Below are positions 1-5,978 of a DNA stretch of 6,141 nt, piece by piece. The first letter of the stretch is position 1. Each line of letters starts with the position of its first letter. The position numbers and the translations under genes were made by a program. Under the pieces are notes generated by a model that saw only the letters and a list, made by a program, of their open reading frames with translations, made no database searches and had not been told where the DNA came from. The stretch lies in the NCBI GenBank assembly GCA_032249175.1, contig JAVVGK010000105.1, positions 1-6,141 of the forward strand, written 5' to 3'. This DNA comes from DSFT01 sp032249175 (lineage in GTDB: Bacteria > Hydrothermota > Hydrothermia > LBFQ01 > DSFT01).

Positions 1-20
1 TTTTTAAGTAAAGTAAAAAT

Positions 21-415
21 TTACTCTTTCAATTCTTCAACAATTTCAATATCAAGACTTTTAGCAATCTCAATAGCTTTATTATTGGCAAATGGTGTTA
101 AAATAATTTTCTTGTCAATTTTGATAAAAGTTATAACATCACCTTCACTAACAGATGATTTTATTTCAACTTCTTTGGGCAGTTAATTTCCTATCTAATC
201 TCTTAAAATGCTTTTGGTTGGCTTTTCTATCTTCTTCAATAGCTTGCCATATTCTTTGATTTTCTTTTTCTTGCCTTTCAAATCCTTCCTTAATAGCCTG
301 CCATATTTTCTCATTCTCTTATAACCTCTTCAATAAGAATAGCAAATGCTTCTCTCATTATGTCTCTATGCTCAGGAGGTAATTTTTCAAAAACTTTATT
401 TAATTTTTCTATCAT
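21..415 (-). pseudogene. Decayed gene, probably a coiled-coil PD-(D/E)XK nuclease-like protein (DUF3782-type)
   Basis: The reading frame is broken at least twice and uses all three minus-strand frames. Piece 1 starts at ATG 415 (MIEKLNKVFEKLPPEHRDIM...) and stops at TGA 313-311 after 34 codons. Piece 2 (about 312-184) reads EKIWQAIKEGFERQEK, then a second IWQAIEED and RLDRKL; it is a charged coiled coil with an 18-residue internal repeat. Piece 3 (182-21) reads LPKEVEIKSSVSEGDV, then KIDKKIILTPF, and ends ...IEIVEELKE before TAA. E-x-K in VEIKSS followed by a kIIlTPfa...A..la..l.IeI tail fits the end of PD-(D/E)XK nuclease-like proteins that follow such coiled coils in many thermophiles. The stretch with the first catalytic acidic residue appears deleted, so activity is unlikely. 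Piece 3 alone could be mistaken for an AbrB-like protein. The non-coding state is clear unless the assembly has indel errors; the family call is an inference from motif shape. Confidence 0.6.
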
Positions 416-421
416 AGTTTG

Positions 422-432
422 ATAATTTTAAA
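422..432 (-). promoter_or_regulatory. TTTAAAATTAT box upstream of the decayed gene
   Basis: TTTAAAATTAT reads on the minus strand, with TAAAAT at 430-425 and nine bases before ATG 415. The same box precedes the three intact genes. It resembles a -10 element placed so close to the ATG that the mRNA would be almost leaderless. A TTGGAC at 458-453 could be a -35, but the 22-base spacer is too long to be convincing. No Shine-Dalgarno sequence is present. Confidence 0.4.
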
Positions 433-508
433 GTAGAAGTAAATTATGCCTTGTCCAATAATTCTGAAATTTAGATTATTTCTTATTTTTCCCACACACC
501 CTAAAAAT

Positions 509-521
509 AAGCCTTCGGCTT
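509..521 (-). terminator. Possible weak intrinsic terminator (AAGCC-GAA-GGCTT, then T-rich)
   Basis: On the minus strand a 5-bp stem with a GAA loop is followed at once by ATTTTTAGGG. This resembles a short factor-independent terminator that could stop transcripts coming leftward from secA. The stem is short and the U-run is only five bases, and the same hairpin recurs in the other repeat copies upstream of secA and murC. It may therefore be a structural part of the repeat rather than a terminator. Confidence 0.3.
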
Positions 522-545
522 TAAAAAAACCCCATTTTTTGACTT

Positions 546-560
546 GGGGGCTTCGCCCCC
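546..560. other. GC-only hairpin in repeat core, copy A
   Basis: GGGGGC (546-551), loop TTC (552-554) and GCCCCC (555-560) form a perfect 6-bp all-GC stem in an otherwise very AT-rich region. The stem is preserved in copies B and C, while the loop changes between TTC, TTTC and AAA. This suggests the structure, not the loop sequence, is retained. A second C-run (568-572) could pair with the same G-run as an alternative. Confidence 0.75.
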
Positions 561-634
561 CATTAAACCCCCATAAAACTAATAAATTCAAAAAAATTTT
601 TATAACTTATTGATTATCAAGGACTTAACATTAT

Positions 635-672
635 TTATTGGACAAAGCAAGGCTTATTAGACTATCCAATAA
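635..672. other. Inverted repeat at the right-arm boundary, copy A
   Basis: TTATTGGA (635-642) pairs with TCCAATAA (665-672), giving an 8-bp stem. A small inner AAGC/GCTT stem (645-648 with 652-655) sits in the loop. In copy C the equivalent stem is TTATTAGACA/TGTCTAATAA, so a G-C pair here is replaced by an A-T pair there. Confidence 0.6.
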
Positions 673-761
673 TTCTGAAACTATTTATTTTTCTTTATTT
701 TGCCCGCCCATCCTAAGAATAAGGCTTTCTGCTTTAAAAGACTTTATTCTTTGCCTTTCTC

Positions 762-3700
762 TTATTTACTAACCTTTTTAACGCCTTTTAATAATTTCTT
801 TTGATTATTGTTTTCCTTTTCTTCTTGAGCAACAGGTGTAGTAATAGGTCTAATATCAGCTCTGAATATTCTCATAACCATTTCTTTTTTAAGTCTATTT
901 ATAAATTCATTAAACAAATGATAACCTTCCTTTTTAAATTCAACAAGTGGGTCTTTATTTCCATAAGCTCTTAAATAAACACCTTCCCTTAATTGATCAA
1001 GAGCATACAAATGTTCTCTCCACAATTCATCAAGTGTAATTAGTGCTACCCATCTTTCCATATTTCTCAAATTTTCACTTCCAATTGTCTCTTCTTTAAG
1101 CTTATATATATTCTTTATTATTTCAAGTGCTTTATTTCTAACATCTTCTCTTCTTTCAAGGTTTAACAATTCTTTAAAATCTCCAATAAAAATATAACTC
1201 AATTCATCAACAAGACCTTTTAAATTCCATTTCATTTTTGCCTCTTCAACTGGTAAATAATGCTCCAACAATTCATCCAAATAATCTTCTATAAATCCCA
1301 TATAAACATCACTTAAATCTTTCCCATTTAAAATATCTTCTCTAAATGAATAAACAACATCTCTTTGCTTATTTATAACATCATCATATTCCAAAAGTCT
1401 TTTTCTCATTTGAAAATGCATCATCTCAACTCTTTTTTGAGCGCTTTCAAGTGCTTTAAGCACAGTCTTTGATTCTACAACATCTTCACCTGCTATTTTC
1501 AATATTCTAAAAATTTTATATTTTCCAAGTTTTTCATTTAATTCTATAACTTTATCGGAGCCAAATAGTCTCAATAAATCATCTTCTAAGGATAAGAAAA
1601 ATTTACTTGCTCCTGGGTCTCCTTGTCTTCCACTTCTTCCCCTTAATTGATTATCTATTCTTCTTGCTTCATGCTTATTTATTCCTATTACATAAAGCCC
1701 ATAATATCCCCAAGTTTTTGGATCGTTTTCGTCATATTTTGGAATATATCCAAGTTTTACTATTTCTTTCCAATGACCAGGAATGATTTCTCCTTTTTCT
1801 AATCGTTTTTTCAAATCTTCAATAATTTCTTTTACTATTTTTTCATCATAAGGTTCTAATACGCCTTCTCCAAGCTTAATATCTGTTCCTCTACCTGCCA
1901 TATTTGTAGCAATTGTAACTGCATATTTTTGACCTGCTTTTGCTACAATTTTTGCTTCTCTTTCGTGATGCTTAGCATTTAAAACTTCATGAGGAATTCC
2001 TCTTAATTTTAATAATCTTGATAATAATTCAGATTCTTCAATAGATGTTGTTCCTACAAGTATAGGTCTTGAAAGTTTATGCCATCTTTCAATCTCATCA
2101 ACTACTGCTATATATTTATCTTTTTTCGTTTTAAAAATAATATCAACATAATCAATTCTTCTTACGGGCTTATTTGTCGGAATAGCTATAACATCAAGCT
2201 TATAAATATCCCAAAATTCTGCTGCCTCAGTTAATGCAGTTCCTGTCATTCCTGCTAATTTTTCATATAACCTAAAATAATTTTGTAAAGTTATTGTTGC
2301 AAGCGTTTGAGTTTGCTCTTGAACCTTAACACCTTCCTTAGCTTCAATAGCTTCATGAAGTCCATCGCTCCACCTTCTTCCTGGCATTAATCTTCCTGTA
2401 AATTCATCAACAATAATGACTTGATTATCTTTTACAACATAATGAACATCCTTTTCAAATAACATATATCCTTTTAACATTTGCTGAATTGCATGAATTC
2501 TATCAGTTTTTTCAGCATATTCTCTATATAATTCTTCTCTAAGTTTGAATTTTTCAGAAGGTGGAAAATCACTTCTTTCTATTCTATCAAGCTCAATTGA
2601 CAAATCAGGAACTTTAAATAAATCCTTTCTATATCTACTTTCAATAAATTCTCTTCCTTTTTCAGTAATATCAACAACATTATGTTTTTCATCAACAACA
2701 AAATATAATTCTTTATCGTATTCTCTAAGTTTTTTCTCTTTTATAAGTTTTAGCTCAATTTTATCAACAGTTCTTAAAATTCCAGGCTCTTGTAAAATTT
2801 TAAATAATCTTTTATTTTTTGGGTCTCCTCTCCTAACTTGTAAAAGCCTAACGCAAGATTTCTCAATTTCACCCTCTTTTAATAACTTTTCAGCTTCATC
2901 TAAAAATTTCCTAATAATTTCTCTTTGTCTTTCAACCATAGCACTTACAACGGGTTTTACTTCATAAAAATGCTCAACAGAAGAATGCTCAACAGGACCA
3001 GAAATAATTAATGGTGTTCTTGCCTCATCTATTAAAATAGAATCCGCTTCATCAACAATAGCATAATAATGAACTCTTTGAACAACATCATCCAAACTAA
3101 AAGCCATATGGTCCCTTAAATAATCAAAACCAAACTCATTATTTGTTCCATAAGTAATATCCGTTTGATAAACCGATTTTCTATTTGTATAAACAACTTG
3201 TGTTTTCCCCTCTTCATTAAAAATAATTATCTGATCATTTCTATCACTTTGAATAGCGGAAACTGTCAAACCAAGCTTTAAATACAAAGGTGCCATCCAT
3301 TGGGCATCTCTTCGTGCTAAATAATCATTAACTGTTACAATATGAACAGCCCCTCTTGGCTCACCATTTACTAAAAATTTAGAATTACCTTTTAAACCTC
3401 TTGCTCTACCAATTAAAGCATGTAAATAAGCGGGAAGTGTTGCAACTAGGGTTTTTCCTTCACCAGTTTTCATTTCAGCAATTTTTCCTTCAAATAATAC
3501 AATTCCTCCAATTAATTGAACATCAAAATGAACCATATCCCATTTATAGGGATTAGTTGTAATTTCATATTCATAACCCAAAAGTCTCCTTGCTGTCTCC
3601 TTTACAAGAGCAAATGCTTCAGGCAAAAGCTCATAAGGATTTTCTCCATCTGCTAATCTTTTAACAAATTCTTCTGTCTTCTTAGGTATATCATCATCTT

Positions 3701-3815
3701 TTAAACTTTTAAATTGCTCAAAAAAATAATTAATTTTTTCAACAATTTTCCATCTTTTTTTAACTTCCCTTTCATTTCTTGTTCCTATAATTTTTGAAAG
3801 AATTGAGCTTATCAT
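762..3815 (-). CDS. secA: Preprotein translocase ATPase SecA
   Basis: ATPase motor that drives unfolded preproteins through SecYEG at the cytoplasmic membrane. The chosen ATG gives 1017 residues starting MISSILSKIIGTRNEREVKK, the usual SecA beginning. An upstream TTG at 3857 would add 14 residues but lies in the intergenic repeat. Seen, numbered from this ATG: Walker A TGEGKT (117-122), DEAD box VDEADS (about 254-259), a long preprotein cross-linking region (about 275-385), AGMTGTALTEA (about 521-531), ATNMAGRGTDIKLG (about 636-649) and QLRGRSGRQGDPGASKFF (about 723-740), then the helical wing/scaffold region. Unusual parts are extra residues after the Walker A strand (about 138-155) and roughly 50 residues between RGTDIKLGEG and GLYVIG (about 651-704). 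The C-terminal zinc motif (CxCxSGK...) is absent; the protein ends in a Lys-rich tail. The cross-linking region resembles that of Bacteroidota/FCB SecA. The gene stands alone; repeat copies A and B flank it. Confidence 0.97.
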   Translation of the reverse strand: MISSILSKIIGTRNEREVKKRWKIVEKINYFFEQFKSLKDDDIPKKTEEFVKRLADGENPYELLPEAFALVKETARRLLGYEYEITTNPYKWDMVHFDVQLIGGIVLFEGKIAEMKTGEGKTLVATLPAYLHALIGRARGLKGNSKFLVNGEPRGAVHIVTVNDYLARRDAQWMAPLYLKLGLTVSAIQSDRNDQIIIFNEEGKTQVVYTNRKSVYQTDITYGTNNEFGFDYLRDHMAFSLDDVVQRVHYYAIVDEADSILIDEARTPLIISGPVEHSSVEHFYEVKPVVSAMVERQREIIRKFLDEAEKLLKEGEIEKSCVRLLQVRRGDPKNKRLFKILQEPGILRTVDKIELKLIKEKKLREYDKELYFVVDEKHNVVDITEKGREFIESRYRKDLFKVPDLSIELDRIERSDFPPSEKFKLREELYREYAEKTDRIHAIQQMLKGYMLFEKDVHYVVKDNQVIIVDEFTGRLMPGRRWSDGLHEAIEAKEGVKVQEQTQTLATITLQNYFRLYEKLAGMTGTALTEAAEFWDIYKLDVIAIPTNKPVRRIDYVDIIFKTKKDKYIAVVDEIERWHKLSRPILVGTTSIEESELLSRLLKLRGIPHEVLNAKHHEREAKIVAKAGQKYAVTIATNMAGRGTDIKLGEGVLEPYDEKIVKEIIEDLKKRLEKGEIIPGHWKEIVKLGYIPKYDENDPKTWGYYGLYVIGINKHEARRIDNQLRGRSGRQGDPGASKFFLSLEDDLLRLFGSDKVIELNEKLGKYKIFRILKIAGEDVVESKTVLKALESAQKRVEMMHFQMRKRLLEYDDVINKQRDVVYSFREDILNGKDLSDVYMGFIEDYLDELLEHYLPVEEAKMKWNLKGLVDELSYIFIGDFKELLNLERREDVRNKALEIIKNIYKLKEETIGSENLRNMERWVALITLDELWREHLYALDQLREGVYLRAYGNKDPLVEFKKEGYHLFNEFINRLKKEMVMRIFRADIRPITTPVAQEEKENNNQKKLLKGVKKVSK

Positions 3816-3822
3816 AAGTCTT

Positions 3823-3833
3823 AAAATTTTAAA
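3823..3833 (-). promoter_or_regulatory. TTTAAAATTTT box upstream of secA
   Basis: TTTAAAATTTT reads on the minus strand; TAAAAT (3831-3826) lies ten bases before ATG 3815. There is no purine-rich Shine-Dalgarno sequence between box and start. If the box is a -10 element, transcription would start only a few bases before the ATG. A TTGAAC at 3857-3852 lies 20 bases upstream, which is a poor -35 spacing. The same box also supports ATG 3815 over TTG 3857 as the secA start. Confidence 0.45.
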
Positions 3834-3889
3834 GCTTTGAAAAATTGCTTTGTTCAATAATTCTAAAATTACGATTATTTCTTATTTTT

Positions 3890-3931
3890 CCCCACCCACC
3901 CTATAAATAAGCCTTCGGCTTATAAATACCC
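3890..3931 (-). other. Potential G-quadruplex with hairpin loop, upstream of secA
   Basis: On the minus strand GGG (3931-3929) is followed by a 27-base loop, then GGGTGGGTGGGG (3901-3890). The loop contains the perfect 7-bp hairpin ATAAGCC-GAA-GGCTTAT, which could bring the distant G-run close. The same arrangement with exactly 27 loop bases is found upstream of murC. The G-rich strand is the mRNA-like strand for secA, about 75 bases before its ATG. Folding is an inference from sequence only. Confidence 0.4.
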
Positions 3932-3941
3932 GTTTTTCGGC

Positions 3942-3959
3942 AGGGGGCTTTCGCCCCCT
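3942..3959. other. GC-only hairpin in repeat core, copy B
   Basis: AGGGGGC (3942-3948) pairs perfectly with GCCCCCT (3953-3959) around TTTC; on the minus strand the loop reads GAAA, a GNRA-type tetraloop closed by C-G. This is the longest version of the stem in the window (7 bp). No U-run follows on either strand, so it is not a classical intrinsic terminator. Confidence 0.75.
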
Positions 3960-4155
3960 TAATAACCCCCCTATTAAATCAATAGTTTTAGAAAATTTTT
4001 TATAACTTATTGATTGTCAAACACTTAACACTATTTATTTAGACAAAGCATTAAAAAACTGCATTGCTCAATAATTCTAAAATATAGATTATCTCTTATT
4101 TTTCCCATCCACCCTGAAATTAAGCTTATGGCTTATGAGATTCGCTTCTTAATAC

Positions 4156-4166
4156 TTTAAAATTTT
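4156..4166 (+). promoter_or_regulatory. TTTAAAATTTT box upstream of the DUF2905 gene
   Basis: TTTAAAATTTT reads on the plus strand and is identical to the boxes before secA and murC. TAAAAT (4158-4163) lies eleven bases before ATG 4175. It is a candidate -10 element of a very short-leader mRNA, or an AT-rich translation signal. No Shine-Dalgarno sequence and no clear -35 are seen. The following bases ATAACTTTATGATT resemble the conserved core of the neighbouring repeat. Confidence 0.45.
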
Positions 4167-4174
4167 ATAACTTT

Positions 4175-4393
4175 ATGATTAGTGAAATTGGAAAATTATT
4201 CATTATTATTGGAATTGTATTTTTGATTTTTGGTTTCTTTATCTCTGTTTTTCCTAAATTCAGATTGCCTGGTGATATTCTTATTCAGAAAGATAATTTA
4301 ACATTTTATTTTCCAATTGGAACATCCATTTTAATATCAATAATTTTAAGTATCATTTTAACGATTATATTTTTATTGTTCAGAAAGCAGTAA
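4175..4393 (+). CDS. DUF2905 family small membrane protein
   Basis: 72 residues with two predicted membrane helices, about residues 8-26 (LFIIIGIVFLIFGFFISVF) and 46-69. They are separated by a short polar stretch containing PKFRLPGDILIQKDNLTFYFP. The family signature is visible: GK.....G at the start, LPGDI (31-35), a TFYFP strand (43-47) and TSILISIILS (50-59). Family members are about 70 residues long and their function is unknown; no catalytic residues are evident. The protein should sit in the cytoplasmic membrane as a hairpin. The last 21 bases overlap the end of murC on the other strand. It is the only plus-strand gene here and is divergent from secA across repeat copy B. The start is supported by the TTTAAAATTTT box and by family length. 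Confidence 0.88.
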   Translation: MISEIGKLFIIIGIVFLIFGFFISVFPKFRLPGDILIQKDNLTFYFPIGTSILISIILSIILTIIFLLFRKQ

Positions 4394-5737
4394 TTCACCG
4401 ACTTTATAAACATCTCCTGCTCCAAGTGTTATTATAACAACATCAGAATTCTTATAATTTTTTAAATAATCAAAAGCTTCTTCTTTACTTGAAAGCAATT
4501 TAGCATTAGTATTGTAATTTAAAAGTTTATTGTAAATAAGCTCTGATGAAATGCCTAAAATTGGCTTTTCTCCTGCTGAATAAATTGGCAATAATATAAT
4601 TTCATCTGATTTACTTAAAACACTTGCGAATTCATTATATAAAAATTTTGTTCTTGTGTATCTATGAGGTTGAAATACAACTATAAGTTTTTTATTAAAA
4701 TATATTCTTGCAGTTTTTATAACATTCTCAATTTCAGTTGGATGATGTCCATAATCATCAATTATTAAAGCTTTACCAAAATAACCTTTAATTTCAAATC
4801 TTCTTCTTACACCTGTAAATTCAGATAAACTCTCAATTGCATTCTTTAAATTTAATTCAAGCTCATAAGCAACAGCAATAGCTGAAAGTGAATTTTTTAC
4901 ATTATGAATGCCAGGAACTCTTAAATGAACTTTTGAAATAAACTTGTTGTTTATATATAAATCATAAGAAGAGCCAAGCTCTTTAAACTCTATATTTTTA
5001 GCATTTACAAATGCATTTTCATTTATTCCATAACTGATAATTCTTTTTTCAATAAATGGAAGAATATCTAAGTTGTTTTTTTCATCAACATTTATAATAA
5101 CTGCTCCATAAAATGGAACACTATTAGCAAAATCAAGAAATGCCCTTTTAATATCAATTAAATTTTTATAAGTGTCAAGATGCTCTCTATCTATATTTGT
5201 AATAACAGCTATTGATGGGAAAAGTTTTAAAAATGATTTATCAGATTCATCAGCTTCCACTACAATAAAATCACTTTTTCCAAGTTTAGCGGTACTTTCA
5301 ACACCTTTTAAAATTCCACCAACAACAATTGTTGGGTCAAGTTCTTTTATAGCATAACCTATCATACTTGTGGTTGTTGTTTTGCCATGGGCACCACTTA
5401 CTGCAATTGAAAATTTTACTCTCATTATTTCAGATAACATTTCCGCTCTTGGAACTATTGGAATGTTTAATTCTTGTGCCTTTAATAGCTCAGGATTATC
5501 AAAACTTATAGCAGATGAATAAACAACTAAATCCTTATCCAAAACATTTTTTTCATTATGCTCATAATAAATTTTTATTCCAAGATTTTCAAGTCTTATT
5601 GTTGTTTCTTTCCTTGAAATATCAGAGCCACTAATTATAAAACCCATATTATGTAAAACTTCCGCTATTCCACTCATACCTGTTCCACCAATACCTACAA
5701 AGTGAATTTTCTTATATCTTGTTTTAAGAAGAATCAT
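4373..5737 (-). CDS. murC: UDP-N-acetylmuramate--L-alanine ligase MurC
   Basis: Cytoplasmic ATP-dependent ligase that adds L-alanine to UDP-N-acetylmuramic acid, the first amino-acid step of the peptidoglycan stem peptide. It has 454 residues, normal for MurC. Domains in order: a Rossmann N-terminal domain with GIGGTGMSGIA (15-25) and SGSDI (36-40); an ATPase domain with P-loop SGAHGKTTTTS (114-124), EADESD (161-166), TNIDREHLD (180-188) and PGIHNVKNSLSA (275-286); and a C-terminal ligase domain with FTGVRRRFE (307-315), DDYGHHPTEI (327-336) and QPHRYTRT (356-363). GIGGTGMSGIA together with DDYGHHP separates MurC from MurD, MurE and MurF; Mpl is a less likely alternative because the glycine-rich loop and length fit MurC. 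All key residues are present. The ATG at 5737 is the only start that keeps the N-terminal strand. No murB, murG, ftsQ or ddl lies next to it, so it is outside a dcw cluster within this window. Confidence 0.96.
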   Translation of the reverse strand: MILLKTRYKKIHFVGIGGTGMSGIAEVLHNMGFIISGSDISRKETTIRLENLGIKIYYEHNEKNVLDKDLVVYSSAISFDNPELLKAQELNIPIVPRAEMLSEIMRVKFSIAVSGAHGKTTTTSMIGYAIKELDPTIVVGGILKGVESTAKLGKSDFIVVEADESDKSFLKLFPSIAVITNIDREHLDTYKNLIDIKRAFLDFANSVPFYGAVIINVDEKNNLDILPFIEKRIISYGINENAFVNAKNIEFKELGSSYDLYINNKFISKVHLRVPGIHNVKNSLSAIAVAYELELNLKNAIESLSEFTGVRRRFEIKGYFGKALIIDDYGHHPTEIENVIKTARIYFNKKLIVVFQPHRYTRTKFLYNEFASVLSKSDEIILLPIYSAGEKPILGISSELIYNKLLNYNTNAKLLSSKEEAFDYLKNYKNSDVVIITLGAGDVYKVGELLLSEQ

Positions 5738-5741
5738 TAAG

Positions 5742-5773
5742 AAAATTTTAAAGGTTTTGTATTATAATTCCAA
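5742..5773 (-). promoter_or_regulatory. Candidate murC promoter: TTGGAA, 17 bases, TAAAAT
   Basis: On the minus strand TTGGAA (5773-5768) and TAAAAT (5750-5745) are separated by 17 bases, the best -35/-10 pair in the window. TAAAAT is part of the shared TTTAAAATTTT box (5752-5742) and lies only seven bases before ATG 5737, so the transcript would be leaderless or nearly so. The TTGGAA half lies in the left arm of repeat copy C. No Shine-Dalgarno sequence is present. Confidence 0.5.
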
Positions 5774-5796
5774 AATTATTTATTTTTCTTTATTTT

Positions 5797-5838
5797 CCCC
5801 ACCCACCCTGAAATTAAGCCTTGGGCTTAAAAATACCC
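5797..5838 (-). other. Potential G-quadruplex with hairpin loop, upstream of murC
   Basis: On the minus strand GGG (5838-5836) is followed by a 27-base loop holding TTAAGCC-CAA-GGCTTAA and then GGGTGGGTGGGG (5808-5797). Loop length and position match copy B exactly although the hairpin bases differ. It lies about 60 bases upstream of the murC ATG on the mRNA-like strand. Folding is an inference from sequence only. Confidence 0.4.
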
Positions 5839-5852
5839 ATTTTTCGGCAATG

Positions 5853-5867
5853 GGGGGCAAAGCCCCC
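5853..5867. other. GC-only hairpin in repeat core, copy C
   Basis: GGGGGC (5853-5858), loop AAA (5859-5861) and GCCCCC (5862-5867) form a perfect 6-bp stem, with a possible extra G-T pair outside. The stem equals that of copies A and B while the loop is completely different. This points to preservation of the structure. Confidence 0.75.
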
Positions 5868-5939
5868 TTAAATTCCCCCCAAAAACAATAATTTCCTGAA
5901 ATTTTTATAAGTTCCTGATAATCAACTATTTAAAACCAT

Positions 5940-5978
5940 TTATTAGACAAAGCAATGAGGCTTTGGATTGTCTAATAA
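5940..5978. other. Long inverted repeat at the right-arm boundary, copy C
   Basis: TTATTAGACA (5940-5949) is the exact reverse complement of TGTCTAATAA (5969-5978). An inner AAGC/GCTT stem in the 19-base loop extends the fold. In copy A the corresponding arms are TTATTGGA and TCCAATAA, a compensated change of one pair. In copy B the fold is degraded. Confidence 0.7.

Larger units (their letters stand above)
453..745. repeat. Composite intergenic repeat, copy A (two arms plus core)
   Basis: The left arm (about 455-535) begins CCAATAATTCTGAAA, continues into a pyrimidine-rich box (CCCACACACCC, 491-501) and then the hairpin AAGCC-TTC-GGCTT (509-521). The core holds a GC hairpin (546-560), a second C-run (568-572) and the conserved AT block TTTTTATAACTTATTGATT (597-615) leading to GGACAAAGCA. 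The right arm (about 666-740) restarts with the same CCAATAATTCTGAAA, 211 bases after the left one. The copy fills almost the whole gap between the decayed gene and secA. No credible ORF lies inside. Copies B and C share the same order and orientation. Confidence 0.85.
3852..4140. repeat. Composite intergenic repeat, copy B (two arms plus core)
   Basis: The left arm begins TCAATAATTCTAAAAT (3854) and runs through CCCCACCCACCC (3890-3901) and the hairpin ATAAGCC/GGCTTAT (3907-3923). The core has the GC hairpin (3942-3959), a C-run (3966-3971), the AT block TTTTTATAACTTATTGATT (3998-4016) and AGACAAAGCA (4041-4050). The right arm restarts TCAATAATTCTAAAAT at 4068, 214 bases after the left one, and ends at a weaker hairpin TAAGC/GCTTA (about 4121-4135). 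It lies between the divergent genes secA and the DUF2905 gene. Both arms belong to the same sequence subtype (GATTATYTCTTATTTTT). Confidence 0.85.

Noticed and set aside
21..182. AbrB/SpoVT-like antitoxin (LPKEVEIKSSVSEGDV...)
   Set aside because: LPKEV and EGDV resemble the AbrB fold, but the coiled-coil pieces directly upstream and the TPF...A..IAKSLDIEI tail fit a PD-(D/E)XK nuclease end better, and no start codon or toxin partner is visible.
546..560. GC hairpin as an intrinsic terminator
   Set aside because: Neither strand has a U-run directly after the stem in any of the three copies.
453..745. CRISPR array
   Set aside because: The repeat arms are about 75 bases long and about 211 bases apart, and the core between them is itself conserved among copies; there are no short identical repeats with unique spacers.
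2545..2967. Open frame of 140 codons on the plus strand
   Set aside because: It lies opposite secA, is Ser/Leu/Phe-rich as expected for an antisense shadow, and has no recognisable domain.
5172..5357. Open frame of 61 codons on the plus strand
   Set aside because: It lies fully opposite murC and has shadow-type composition.
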